Shown: positions 9,882 to 20,072 of the stretch, in pieces
How the letters are laid out: every line of letters starts with the position of its first letter
Position numbering within the stretch: the stretch's first letter is position 1
NCBI GenBank assembly: GCA_934047225.1
Contig: OW204011.1
Coordinates: 14,582,339 to 14,646,338 of the forward strand
Direction: 5' to 3'
Length of the DNA stretch: 64,000 bases
Source of the DNA: Ypsolopha sequella
Taxonomy: Eukaryota > Arthropoda > Insecta > Lepidoptera > Ypsolophidae
Program-made: the position numbers and the translations under genes
Notes under the pieces: generated by a model
The model's input: the letters and a program-made list of their open reading frames with translations, nothing else
What the model was told of the DNA's origin: nothing
Database searches by the model: none

Positions 9882-11122
9882 GGCTTCGTCCATACTCATC
9901 CCTAGTCCGAACTCGCGCGCTTTTTTATGCCTATCAGTTGCAAGGGTACAGTTTGTAGGAAAAGTGCTACGATGTAGAAAATAAATATTAAACACGTATT
10001 CATTTTACTATGGTAGTACTCATCCCTAGTCCGAACTCGCGCGCTTTTTTATGCCTATCAGTTGCAAGGGTACAGTTTGTCGGAAAAGTGCTACGATGTA
10101 GAAAATAAATATTAAACACGTATTCATTTTACTATGGTAGTACTCATCCCTAGTCCAAACTCGCGCGCTTTTTTATGCCTATCAGTTGCAAGGGTACAGT
10201 TTGTCGGAAAAGTGCTACGATGTAGAAAATAAATATTAAACACGTATTCATTTTACTATGGTAGTACTCATCCCTAGTCCGAACTCGCGCGCTTTTTTAT
10301 GCCTATCAGTTGCAAGGGTACAGTTTGTCGGAAAAGTGCTACGATGTAGAAAATAAATATTAAACACGTATTCATTTTACTATGGTAGTACTCATCCCTA
10401 GTCCGAACTCGCGCGCTTTTTTATGCCTATCAGTTGCAAGGGTACAGTTTGTCGGAAAAGTGCTACGATGTAGAAAATAAATATTAAACACGTATTCATT
10501 TTACTATGGTAGTACTCATCCCTAGTCCGAACTCGCGCGCTTTTTTATGCCTATCAGTTGCAAGGGTACAGTTTGTCGGGAAAGTGCTACGATGTAGAAA
10601 ATAAATATTAAACACGTATTCATTTTACTATGGTAGTACTCATCCCTAGTCCGAACTCGCGCGCTTTTTTATGCCTATCAGTTGCAAGGGTACAGTTTGT
10701 CGGAAAAGTGCTACGATGTAGAAAATAAATATTAAACACGTATTAATTTTACTATGGTAGTCTTGATCTTCTTCTATATATTTTTTTAACAAAATGAATA
10801 GACCAACTTAGATTCCGTGCAAATAAGTAGTTATTATTATTAATATTGCATTCCTAGAAATTTCACAATAAGCAAAGCCTGCACGTGTCCGAACAAAAGT
10901 GTCATATAATCTAAGCAAAAGTCGGTGGCATCCTTTGACAAGCCTGTACCGACCTACCTACTGTTAATTTTATACCGCGTATATGATTAAAAATAAATAA
11001 AAATCATTAGCACTTTTCTTACCATCAGTACTTTTGGGCCTTCTAGCTATATACACGTAGATAGTATATCTATAGATTACGGACCGGGCGAGTTTGGACT
11101 AGGGATGAGTATGGACTAAGCC
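9882..11122. mobile_element. hAT-like element with 8-bp duplication and internal tandem array
   Basis: The left end GGCTTCGTCCATACTCATCC and the complement of the right end GGCTTAGTCCATACTCATCC form ~35-bp terminal repeats running through ctagtccRaactcgc. The flanks are the identical octamer atataatc (9874-9881 and 11123-11130). No transposase is encoded. Most of the left half is the 124-bp array. The 8-bp duplication supports hAT-type integration. It lies in the Ide intron between exons F and G. Confidence 0.85.
9893..10760 (+). repeat. 124-bp tandem array, seven copies
   Basis: Exactly seven head-to-tail units start at 9893, 10017, 10141, 10265, 10389, 10513 and 10637. Each begins tactcatccctagtccgaac and ends ttttactatggtag. 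The units are nearly identical, with isolated substitutions (copy 1 tgtagg, copy 3 tccaaac, copy 6 cgggaaag, copy 7 tattaat). Each unit contains most of the host element's left terminal repeat, so the array was seeded from the transposon end. Confidence 0.95.
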
Positions 11123-11242
11123 ATATAATCGACTATGACGTCACTCGGAACGCACTGTATATAAAACAATTCCGTGACTGACTGACCGACAACGCACACT
11201 TTTTTCACAAAATAACACCTTACAGAAAGTTCACTCTACTAA

Positions 11243-11376
11243 AGAAAACAGGCGCACGCACACATAGACGCGTACGTACGACGATCTCGGTCGAAGTCGG
11301 TCGAATGCCAATAAGAAATAAATTCTGTCGAGATCATCATACGTACGCGTCTATGCATGTGTGCGTCTGTTTTCGC
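11243..11376. mobile_element. Short inverted-repeat MITE
   Basis: Arms of ~46 bp: agaaaacaggcgcacgcaca (left) and the complement of gtgtgcgtctgttttcgct (right), both containing tagacgcgtacgta. A half copy, same left arm, is at ~35543-35600. Confidence 0.7.
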
Positions 11377-11422
11377 TCGTTGTATGCAGTCGGCCTTTTG
11401 GTAGTATCTATTTTGTGCTTTT

Positions 11423-11677
11423 GTGTTTTTGTCTGCTGCCTGTTACTTGCGAGAAACATTTAGTTTTCTCTCCGATCACGGTAGAGAGATGCGGCTGTGT
11501 AATATGAAAACATTGGCACTTCCTGAAGCGAAAACAGGTTTTTACAATGATTCGTTTACTTTTCATGCTGTACGCCTCTGGAACCGTTTGCCCCTTTCTA
11601 TACAAAAGTTGAAAAATGTTAACTCATTTAAGATCAAAGTGAAGCACTTTTTCCATTCTGAATACCCGTCAAAATAG
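11423..11677 (+). pseudogene. LINE ORF2 C-terminal fragment
   Basis: 84 residues ending in a stop. The motif FHAVRLWNRLPLSIQKL followed by NSFKIKVKHFF is the usual tail of reverse-transcriptase ORFs in CR1/L2/Jockey-type LINEs. There is no RT core upstream, so it is a 5'-truncated copy. T-rich 3' sequence follows to ~11800. Confidence 0.7.
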
Positions 11678-12069
11678 AACTCCATCTAAATATTATTTAA
11701 GTATTTAAGTATGTATACGTATTTATTTATTTACGTTTATTTTAATTTTTGTTGTATGTATTTTTTTTAATGTTAAATATAAAATACATATCAGATTATT
11801 ATGTTAATTAATATTACATTTTGGTTAAAACTAGCACGTTGCTTTTTTGTTAGCATTAACGCTACCCTTTTTATCGTTAAACATCTTTTTCATTCCACCC
11901 AAAGGTTGCCTGGAAGATATTGCTATTAGCAATAAGTGCCGCCTTTGTACACAATATCTGTCTTTTGTGTGAAAATGTGTTGTAAATTATGTTTGTAAAG
12001 GTACAAAGTGTAATAAAAAAAAAAGTGGGAGGAAAAGAGGAGAGATCTGAACATGACCCGTTAACCAAC

Positions 12070-12281
12070 CTAATAAAATCGAAGGTTGCGGTCGCTTTCG
12101 GCAAGAGAAACTCGCCGTCCCGCTTGTACCAGAGCCGCATGAGCGCCGAGTCCTTCAAGATGGCGGGCGCGATGACGTCAGCAGTGACGTCAGCCTCGGG
12201 CTCGATGTCGAGCCGCGACGGGATGTACTCGTTGGGCGGGGGCAGGTGGAGTTCGGGGCCGGGGGTTGCTGACTGCCACTC
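12070..12281 (-). CDS. Ide: Ide exon F
   Basis: 212 bp, starting at a codon boundary and ending two bases into a Ser codon completed by exon G. It encodes LHLPPPNEYIP, then after an acidic linker DSALMRLWYKRDGEFLLPKA. These match the insulysin (K)LPxxNEFIPT segment and the LWFKQDDxFxLPKA strand of the third M16 domain. The acceptor is atctctcccag and the donor ATTAG|GTTGGT, a weaker but legal GT donor. A 14-residue acidic linker (DIEPEADVTADVIA) replaces the usual short loop. The reading frame is clean. Confidence 0.9.
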
Positions 12282-12299
12282 CTGGGAGAGATATATACA

Positions 12300-12556
12300 T
12301 AATTTATTTATTTATTACTTAAGTATTCAAAATTAAAATTGGGTTCATGTACATATAAATAGTAATAGTTCATATTGATTTCTGTATTCGTGTTTTACAT
12401 GTTTTTGATGTTTTATTTTGTAAGTTTATTTAGTTGTGTTTATTTTATTTTATTGTAATGTCTTATTGTTAACCTTTTAAAGTGTATGTTTGTTTGTTTA
12501 TTTGTAATTTTGTAATATGGGCCTAGATGCTCGCAATAAACGTTATATTATTATTA
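12300..12556 (+). repeat. LINE 3' UTR with (TTA)n tail
   Basis: TTT-rich sequence ends in gggcctagatgctcgcaata aacg followed by ttatattattattata. From memory this is the typical 3' end of lepidopteran CR1/L2-like LINEs. The body is absent. It lies in the intron between Ide exons E and F. Confidence 0.5.
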
Positions 12557-12558
12557 TA

Positions 12559-12824
12559 TACAAGGTGACTTTTTGATCATCGTCCAAATTCATACTGGAG
12601 GCTTGGTAGGTGATCAGCATCATGAATCAATAACGGTTTTTGTAAAATTCATAAAGTGGAATTTCGACCGTCCATAGTGATTCACTCAGTACTGGTAGTG
12701 AATTACTATGGAAAGCCGAAACTTCATTATACGAATTTCACAAAAATTGTTATCGATTTATGATGCTGATCATTTATCAAGCCTCCACTATGAATTTGGA
12801 CGATGATCAAAAAATCACCTTGTA
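12559..12824. mobile_element. Palindromic TA-target MITE, family M5 (copy 1)
   Basis: Ends TACAAGGTGACTTTTTGATC and its complement; the inverted arms include atcgtccaaattcatact. It is 266 bp with flanking TA. Other copies are at 26907-27172, 31274-31539 and 33622-33887. It inserted in the microsatellite tail of the LINE remnant. Confidence 0.85.
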
Positions 12825-12928
12825 TAATAATATAATTAGTGTAGAGTAAATCTTACTGATATAGTGATAAAAAAATAATATTGCCAAATGTTCATGTATT
12901 CTGTAAGTGACAGTACCGTTTAAAATTT

Positions 12929-13322
12929 TTTCAATGCATGTGCTCGTGAAGGCCCACTTTTTATGCATCAAAACCGAACAGAAAGTCGATTATTTTGCCC
13001 TAGGGCTTTTATTATTATTATTTTTTTTATTTGTTTGCTATGGTTGGCTAACCTGCAGCCTTTCCTGTCTACCATAGATGTTATACTTTTCTTTCCACTG
13101 TTTAACGGCTCTGGATACAATCCTTTTGAGCCAATCATAATTGAAAGTTCACAAGATTATATTTGTTTTCATTTCCTCGCACTATGCATTGAAAAACGTA
13201 GTATGATACACGGGCGTAAAAGCAATAAATTACTCGGTTACGTTTAAAACACTCGCTACTCTCGTGTTTTAAATCGTCCTCGTAATTTATTCCTTTTCGC
13301 CCTAGTAGCATAAACTACTATT
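12929..13322 (+). mobile_element. ~390-bp MITE, family M6 (copy 1)
   Basis: One of four copies (17158-17548 minus, 37682-38072 minus, 47591-47912 plus and truncated). Landmarks are gtgctcgtgaaggcccactt at the left, attggctcaaaagga (complement) in the middle, and a hairpin of acgtttaaaacactcg with cgtgttttaaatcgt near the right end. A small ORF inside (12963-13247) is shared with other copies only as a by-product. Confidence 0.7.
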
Positions 13323-13415
13323 ACGACCGCCCCATTCGAACGTAGTCGATTTCAGTTTACGTCCGAATGTGCCGCGCCCTATTCAATCTGGCCCATTCAG
13401 ACGCAATACCCGTAC

Positions 13416-13500
13416 CTTGATCATGTCGGGATGTATATCTTCCTGCAGGTACTTGGTCCCGTACCACGGCTCCACCATAGTGCACTTGTCTGAGAAGCAT
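13416..13500 (-). CDS. Ide: Ide exon E
   Basis: 85 bp, 28 codons after completing a Lys codon split with exon D. It encodes CFSDKCTMVEPWYGTKYLQ then EDIHPDMIK, matching the insulysin segment WYGTxYxxExIPxxxIKxW between the second and third M16 domains. The acceptor is aaactatttccag and the donor ATCAAG|GTACGG. The invariant WYGT is intact. Confidence 0.88.
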
Positions 13501-13731
13501 CTGGAAATAGTTTAAAGCGCAGTATAAAGCAAAATGCAGTTTTCGTAGACAACTATATAGATATAAGTTTAGTACAAGGGTCATCAACCCGCGGCCCCTC
13601 GCACCGGGACATTTTTTGCGGCCCTTAGAGGCTAAGGAAATTTTCATCTATATGAATTCACGGGCAACACTTCTAAAATAAAATGTATGCGAATATACCC
13701 TCCCTACATTACCACGCATCACACCGGCATG

Positions 13732-14530
13732 TAGGGTTGCCAACTTTTTTAGAAGAAATAAAGTATATAAGATTTCAGGGAAGGTAAATAAAAAGTACGG
13801 TCCTTTAAAGAAAAGCATCCTTTATTCAACGGTGCTCAAACATTTTTTGAAAAATATATCGAGGCAGCGGACGGTAGAAACTAGGAAGGCCAGGGTTGAA
13901 ATCCTTTTGTGAAACTGTATTTTTTGTGCTCTTTGCACAAACACAAAAGCACAACTCATACATTTTCCTTCGGATTTCTTTACGGCTGTGTATTCGCTGG
14001 CTGGTATTTTCAGTTTATATCTCACTTAACGTAAATATTAAAATAAAGATAGTAGATGCTAGTGATTGTTGGCACTTGGTGGAGTTTATAAAACATTGTT
14101 AAAAAAAAACACTTGTACTTATCAACATATTACGTACAACTTTATTATGCCCGACCGGTTTCGCTGTAAAGCATTTTCTAGGGCTTTTTACACATCCTAA
14201 CTAACAAATAAATCTTATAAACTACAATCATGTCTAAAAAGACGTGCAATAAATGAAACAACCATTTATTGCACGTCTTTTTAGACATGATTGTAGTTTA
14301 TAAGATTTATTTGTTAGTTAGGATGTGTAAAAAGCCCTAGAAAATGCTTTACAGCGAAACCGGTCGGGCATAATAAAGTTGTACGTAATATGTGGATAAG
14401 TACAAGTGTTTTTTTTAAACAATATTAAAATGAAGTATTTTCACGTACTTTATTGGTATTCAAACATATAAAGTATAGAGACCCAAAATAACATAATATA
14501 CTTCATTTTAAAGTACGGTTGGCAACCCTA
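13732..14530. mobile_element. hAT-type element with perfect 8-bp duplication, hosting a palindrome
   Basis: Ends TAGGGTTGCCAAC and GTTGGCAACCCTA are flanked by the identical octamer ccggcatg (13724-13731 and 14531-14538). It is 799 bp with no transposase. The interior holds the near-perfect palindrome 14093-14425, probably a separate later insertion. It lies in the intron between Ide exons D and E and ends 105 bp from the exon D donor. Confidence 0.9.
14093..14425. repeat. Near-perfect 163-bp-arm palindrome
   Basis: Arms 14093-14255 and 14263-14425 surround a 7-nt loop (aaacaac). The inner ~130 bp of each arm match perfectly as far as I can read. The outer part has a single internal mismatch (tatcaac against tatccac) and a few at the tip. 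Such symmetry decays quickly in cloned or ageing DNA, so the structure is young or maintained. Transcribed within the Ide pre-mRNA it would form a very long hairpin. Confidence 0.92.
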
Positions 14531-14635
14531 CCGGCATGTGACGTAGAAAATCCTCACTTGTCCTTGGTTGATAAGATGTCTAATGGATAAGTGGTCTGTG
14601 GTCTTAGCAGTACTATATCGTTATTGCGCACTCAC

Positions 14636-14757
14636 TTTGCCACGATCCCGACACGCACGTTCTCCGGCGTCAGCAGCGACAGTAGCTCGTCGATGAGGTC
14701 CGGTCTCCACTCGGTCACCAGGTAGTAGGCACTCAGCACGTCTTCCATTGGGAACTC
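14636..14757 (-). CDS. Ide: Ide exon D
   Basis: 122 bp, 40 codons plus two bases. It encodes [20 protein letters not shown] and [14 protein letters not shown], corresponding to the insulysin YPLEEVLxAEYLxExFRPDLI...LxPENVRVxIVSK segment that ends the second M16 domain. The acceptor is gatccttccccag and the donor GCAAA|GTGAGT. The reading frame is uninterrupted and GC-rich compared with its TE surroundings. Confidence 0.9.
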
Positions 14758-14912
14758 CTGGGGAAGGATCACATAGCATCTTCTGAAATACTTTCGTACA
14801 ATTTCTTCCACCCAAACGTTGTCTGGGAGAAATCGCTTTAAGCGACGAGGCCACCTTTTTGTATTTACCCTAATCGTTTTCCTTTTCTTTTGTGGTGTGA
14901 TAATAAAGCTAT

Positions 14913-15270
14913 ACATCGTCCATCAGCCTAGTTCGTCCACTGCCGGACATAAGCCTTTCCAGGACTTTGCCACTCCCGGCGGTCATCCTGGAAGAATTGC
15001 CCATACTCACACACGCAGGGCAGGCGGGTTGGTGAGCGCGGAGCCGGAACCCTCGCACCAGTGACTACGCTGCCCGTCACCAGTCTGTTCCATATAAGGC
15101 CCGGCTATTAGGAATGGATATACCGCCATCCATCGGGCCCAGGCATGGTGGGCCTCCTGGTTTTTTGTCTGTGAGCTGTCCTCTTACTCTCCCCCGAATT
15201 ACTTCGAGAGGGTCTCCAAGTAAGATGGTGGTACCCCCACAGTCGAGCCCGGCATCAGCTCTACCCATCA
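14913..15270 (+). repeat. Lepidopteran dispersed repeat (catcagcc...gtccactgc type), copy 1
   Basis: It starts catcagcctagttcgtccac and runs through acataagcctttccaggact, with a near-identical copy at 57446-57800. From memory this belongs to abundant insect LINE-derived (RTE-like) sequence; no complete ORF survives. It lies in the Ide exon C-D intron. Its GC-rich core creates misleading short ORFs. Confidence 0.65.
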
Positions 15271-15811
15271 CTTTCTACCACCCGTACAAGCTATACATAT
15301 TGCAATTGTATTATAGCATATGGTCAGACATTGAAATACACTCGGTGTCAAAAAAATCTCATCTTTTGAAAAATTTACTTTAAACAACTTCCATTCATAT
15401 TTGGAACCAATAACCAACTATAATGAACTATATTGTATCGATTCCCCTAGCTTAATTTCTAAAAGATTTTTTTAAATTTTTTTTCAAAGAATATACGCCA
15501 AATTATTATTACATACGGCTTGAACACCAAAGATTTCAAAAGTTTAGATGAGCCCTGGCACCTAAAATATATTGCATTGTTTTTGAATGTGTGCGTTAAC
15601 ATAATGCCGACGCGCGCACAATATGAGTGCGCAATCTGTCTACCTACGGTCAGCAAACTGATCAGACTACTAAAGTCGTAAAAAATCAAAACTTTAAGTG
15701 CACTTAAGGCGTCCAACTATCACTGTGTTCAGATGAGCACTGATTCCAAACGTGTGAGCGTCACCCATTTAATGGTGAAAACATTTTGGTGCTGTCATAC
15801 TACGGTAAGGG
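15271..15811. other. Ide intron sequence, nothing recognised
   Basis: AT-rich, without inverted ends or coding potential that I can support. Confidence 0.4.
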
Positions 15812-16274
15812 CACAGTATAAGCAAAGACAGTAGGGAAACTACCTGGAAGCGCTCCGATTCGAGCCTCAGACATCAGACGCGTGCTCTACACGCCGTCTA
15901 AGCAGAAATGGAGCGTCAATCGCTGGGGTCGCGGCGCCGCGCCGCGCTTGCCTTGCCAGTACGCGCAGACGTAAGCGGGTGATAGGACGTTTTGGGAAAT
16001 TTGGGAAAGCTTATTGACTTGATCTGCTCATTAGGGAAGGATAATTTAATTTCTTAATACAGATTATTACTACGTTTTTTAATCGTTCATTATTTATTAT
16101 TTAAGATAAGTTAATGCTTATTTTTAATATTGATATGACGATGACGAGTCTTATCGTATCTCGAAAAACCCAAGTTATGATATGAGTGAGCGACAGCCCT
16201 AACGCTTCGGTGGCGCGTAGGTATTTAACTCGGGAATTCGGTTCAATTTCCCTACTGTCTTTGCTTATACTGTG
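15812..16274. mobile_element. Inverted-repeat MITE, 463 bp
   Basis: Terminal repeats CACAGTATAAGCAAAGACAG (left) and CTGTCTTTGCTTATACTGTG (right). The possible target duplication ggtaaggg/ggtacggg is imperfect, so the superfamily is open. The right end lies only 65 bp from the donor of Ide exon C. Confidence 0.8.
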
Positions 16275-16339
16275 GTACGGGCTTGTCTTTACTTTTGAAA
16301 TCTTTGTATTACTATCTATCTCGCTTTCTCCCAGTGTAC

Positions 16340-16477
16340 CTGCATGAGATGCACGTGTCCCGTGACGAAGGAGCGCGGCTCCGATGTGTCCTTGAACCTG
16401 AACTCCATGGCCATCAGGTCACGCTGCTCCTCCCATATCCAGCGCTGCGGGCCCGTGGAACGCAACAGCGAGATGTA
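16340..16477 (-). CDS. Ide: Ide exon C
   Basis: 138 bp, exactly 46 codons, phase 0 at both ends. It encodes YISLLRSTGPQRWIWEEQRD and AMEFRFKDTSEPRSFV, matching the insulysin YxxxLxxxGPQEWIxxExxDLxxxxFRFKDxxxP region. The acceptor is cctgtgtccccag and the donor ATGCAG|GTACAC. No frame damage is seen. Confidence 0.9.
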
Positions 16478-17157
16478 CTGGGGACACAGGACAAGGTTGG
16501 TCGAATGCTTTTCTGTCAACTACTGTGAAGATAAATGTGTTTAAACCAGTCGGTATAACATATTTAATTTATTAAAGTTTTGATTTGTTTACCGCAAAAG
16601 ATAAAATTCTGTAATGTAAAATTATTACCCTAATGAATAACCGTAATTATAATGATAATTATGATTTTGCTAAACACCCTCTCCTTTTTACATTCTCCTC
16701 ACTTACACAAACACACCCTCTCTCACACATACTCATCTTACATTAACTCCACACAACACAAACATCTTGTCGAACAAATGAGCAAATTAAACTATAAGAT
16801 TACGTTAGGTAGTTAAGTTGCTTTATTTTCTTTAAATGTTTAAATATACGAGTAGTCTAAATTCGGACCAACGAATTAGTTAAGTTTTGATTATTATTTT
16901 TAACAGTTAGGGGAATTTGTTACGGGCCTTAGTTTAAGTTTTGAAATATTGTTTAGAGTAAATATATCGCTGTTAATTTCCTGAATAAACTAAATAAAAA
17001 TAAATAAATAAATAAACTTACAAATTTTTCTAAATTAATAAATTAATATTTCTTTGTCTACAAATATAATACGAGCAAATGCGAATTTGACTTGAGCACC
17101 GAAGGTTACGTATTTAAAATTATGTTAATGTTGAAAACATTATGTACTAATCTTTAT
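16478..17157. other. Ide intron with LINE tail
   Basis: No gene. The interval ends in a LINE-like 3' tail (gaataaactaaataaaaata followed by aaat repeats, ~16980-17020). Confidence 0.45.
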
Positions 17158-17548
17158 AGTAGTTTATGCTACAAGGGCGCAAAGGAATAAATTACGAGGA
17201 CGATTTAAAACACGAGCGTAGCGAGTGTTTTAAACGTAACCGAGTAATTTATTGCTTTTACGCCCGTGTATCATACTACATTTTTCAATGCATAGTGTGA
17301 GGAAATGAAAACTAATATAATCTTGTGAACTTTAAATTATAATTGGCTCAAAAGGACTGTATCCAGAGCCGTTAAACAGTGGAAAAAAAAGTATAACGTC
17401 TATGGTACACGGGAAAAGCTGCAGGTTAGCCAACCATTGTAAACAAATAAAAAAAAAATAATAATAAAGCCCTAGGACAAAATAATCGACTTTCTGTTCG
17501 GTTTTGATGCATAAAAAGTGGGCCTTTACGAGCACATGCATTGAAAAT
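17158..17548 (-). mobile_element. MITE, family M6 (copy 2)
   Basis: Full-length minus-strand copy: tagtttatgctacaagggcg at the left edge and ggcctttacgagcacatgca at the right. The hairpin cgatttaaaacacgag / gagtgttttaaacg is intact. Confidence 0.75.
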
Positions 17549-17856
17549 ATACTTATAATATTTTCATATTTATCAATCGCATGCTTACCGAAATATATTA
17601 CGGAAATTGTTTTAACATACATTTCTCAAATTAATCAAAGAAATAATCAACCAGAAATATTGTTTTATATCTTTACATAAATACACAGATATGACTTACC
17701 TAAGTCAGATAGAACCTTTCGCGCTTACCGTCACGTGACGTCGATACAGTGTCTTTCCATCATATTTGCTCTCTTACACATTAACAAAAGCGGTATGCGT
17801 GAGAGCACAAGCAGAATAGATAAACACTGTATTTCTGGCGCGTGCTAGCTACACAG

Positions 17857-18229
17857 TAATGATGTAACGACGCGGTTTACTAACCCGGTTCACAAACCGG
17901 GTTGAGCCTTAAACCGTTCAAACCGGTTTGAACCTAGGACGAACCGGTTTGGAAGGTTAGAGTGGGTGGTTGTGCATGGGCTTTTTTTAAGAGGTTTGGC
18001 AGGGACCAAATACAACGGAATTAAACTTAAATTCATAATCCAGTTCCTTTGTCATACGATCATATATCGTAGTTTGTCGCATCGATTTTGTCAACACGGT
18101 TTGTAAACCCGTTAACGGTTCGTAAACCGGGGTAAATCAAATTTATCGGTTTGGTTTGCAAACCGGTTTGCGTAAATGCTTAATCTGGTTTAAGTCGGTT
18201 TGAAAAATTTCCAAACCGTTACATCACTA
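17857..18229. mobile_element. hAT-type MITE with ccggtt-rich ends
   Basis: Ends TAATGATGTAACG and CGTTACATCACTA, flanked by ctacacag (17849-17856) and ctacatag (18230-18237), a 7/8 duplication. Many copies of aaccggttt/ggtttg lie subterminally in both orientations, as in hAT elements whose transposase binds clustered short motifs. 373 bp, no ORF. Confidence 0.8.
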
Positions 18230-18349
18230 CTACATAGGGCAGGGCTGCGTTCACTTTGACGCTTTAGACGGCCGTCTAACATTGACAGCAGGATAGAATA
18301 AGACAAATTCAACGCGTGCAAAAGAGATGGCATGTTAGGCGAGCGTCGT

Positions 18350-18495
18350 TCGACGATAAAACTGAACGTAGCCTATGTGTTTACCCATATTTTATATTAT
18401 TGTATTTATTGTTATATTTTAAGCTCTATATGTGTACTTTTTGTGTTTTTCTGTAAGAGGCATTGAATAAAGTTTTTATCTATATATCTATCTAC
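18350..18495 (+). repeat. Retroelement 3' end whose tail abuts the Ide exon B donor
   Basis: The sequence ends ttgaataaagtttttatcta tatatctatctac and touches the last base of exon B at 18496. The polyadenylation-like AATAAA is followed by a TATC-type tail. The intronic part of the splice donor (GTAGATAG on the minus strand) is therefore made of, or immediately joined to, the inserted tail. Confidence 0.6.
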
Positions 18496-18610
18496 CTGGA
18501 AGACGAGTGCGATGATGTCGTCGATGTGTGTGACGCCGTCCTCAGTGAGATCCACCTGCACACCGAAGAAGGCGAACCCTCGAGCTCCGACCCGGGTACC
18601 GCCCACCAAA
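18496..18610 (-). CDS. Ide: Ide exon B
   Basis: 115 bp, 38 codons after a split Ser. It encodes LVGGTRVGARGFAFFGVQVD then LTEDGVTHIDDIIALVFQ, a clear match to the insulysin NTLVGGxxxGARGFxFFxxxVDLTExGxxHxxDI segment. The acceptor is tctcccgacag; the donor CTTCCAG|GTAGAT lies in retroelement tail sequence. The phase with exon A (AG|T = Ser) is consistent. Confidence 0.9.
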
Positions 18611-18712
18611 CTGTCGGGAGAGATATTGTGTACATGTATTAAATAACATTTTTTTTCGCGCATTGGCGCTGTTGTAGCTCTGTATAACGCTCTGGTCAGG
18701 AGTCAACTAGAA

Positions 18713-20072
18713 ACTAATGCTATGGTATGGGCACCGCATGAAGCAAAGTATCGGCTCATGTTGGAGCGGATACAAAACAAACTAATGCTATGGTATGGGC
18801 ACCGCATGAAGCAAAGTACCGGCTCATGTTGGAGCGGATACAAAACAAACTAATGCTATGGTATGGGCGCCGCATGAAGCAAAGTATCGGCTCATGTTGG
18901 AGCGGATACAAAACAAACTAATGCTATGGTATGGGCGCCGCATGAAGCAAAGTATCGGCTCATGTTGGAGCGGATACAAAACAAACTAATGCTATGGTAT
19001 GGGCGCCGCATGAAGCAAAGTATCGGCTCATGTTGGAGCGGATACAAAACAAACTAATGCTATGGTATGGGCACCGCATGAAGCAAAGTATCGGCTCATG
19101 TTGGAGCGGATACAAAACAAACTAATGCTATGGTATGGGCGCCGCATGAAGCAAAGTATCGGCTCATGTTGGAGCGGATACAAAACAAACTAATGCTATG
19201 GTATGGGCGCCGCATGAAGCAAAGTATCGGCTCATGTTGGAGCGGATACAAAACAAACTAATGCTATGGTATGGGCGCCGCATGAAGCAAAGTATCGGCT
19301 CATGTTGGAGCGGATACAAAACAAACTAATGCTATGGTATGGGCACCGCATGAAGCAAAGTATCGGCTCATGTTGGAGCGGATACAAAACAAACTAATGC
19401 TATGGTATGGGCGCCGCATGAAGCAAAGTATCGGCTCATGTTGGAGCGGATACAAAACAAACTAATGCTATGGTATGGGCGCCGCATGAAGCAAAGTATC
19501 GGCTCATGTTGGAGCGGATACAAAACAAACTAATGCTATGGTATGGGCGCCGCATGAAGCAAAGTATCGGCTCATGTTGGAGCGGATACAAAACAAATTA
19601 ATGCTGTGGTATGGGCGCCGCATGAAGCAAAGTATCGGCTCATGTTGGAGCGGATACAAAACAAACTAATGCTATGGTATGGGCGCCGCATGAAGCAAAG
19701 TATCGGCTCATGTTGGAGCGGATACAAAACAAATTAATGCTATGGTATGGGCGCCGCATGAAGCAAAGTATCGGCTCATGTTAGAGCGGATACAAAACAA
19801 ATTAATGCTATGGTATGGGCGCCGCATGAAGCAAAGTATCGGCTCATGTTGGAGCGGATACAAAACAAACTAATGCTATGGTATGGGCGCCGCATGAAGC
19901 AAAGTATCGGCTCATGTTGGAGCGGATACAAAACAAATTAATGCTATGGTATGGGCGCCGCATGAAGCAAAGTATCGGCTCATGTTGGAGCGGATACAAA
20001 ACAAATTAATGCTATGGTATGGGCGCCGCATGAAGCAAAATATCGGCTCATGTTGGAGCGGATACAAAACAA
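18713..20072 (+). repeat. 68-bp tandem array, twenty copies, within LINE ORF2
   Basis: Twenty head-to-tail 68-bp units start at 18713 and repeat every 68 bp to the last at 20005. The unit, beginning actaatgctatggtatgggc, translates in one frame as NAMVWAPHEAKY, a normal part of LINE ORF2. Because 68 is not a multiple of three the frame shifts in every unit, so the expansion is at DNA level. A variant (gggcaccgc) recurs in copies 2, 6 and 10, indicating a four-unit higher-order repeat; attaat variants cluster at the 3' side. Confidence 0.96.

Noticed and set aside
11989..12336. 115-codon plus-strand ORF
   Set aside because: It is the antisense shadow of Ide exon F.
14632..14916. 94-codon minus-strand ORF starting upstream of Ide exon D
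   Set aside because: Only 14636-14757 is exon; the rest is read through the intron acceptor.
16283..16544. Plus-strand ORFs of 66-81 codons
   Set aside because: Antisense shadows of Ide exon C.
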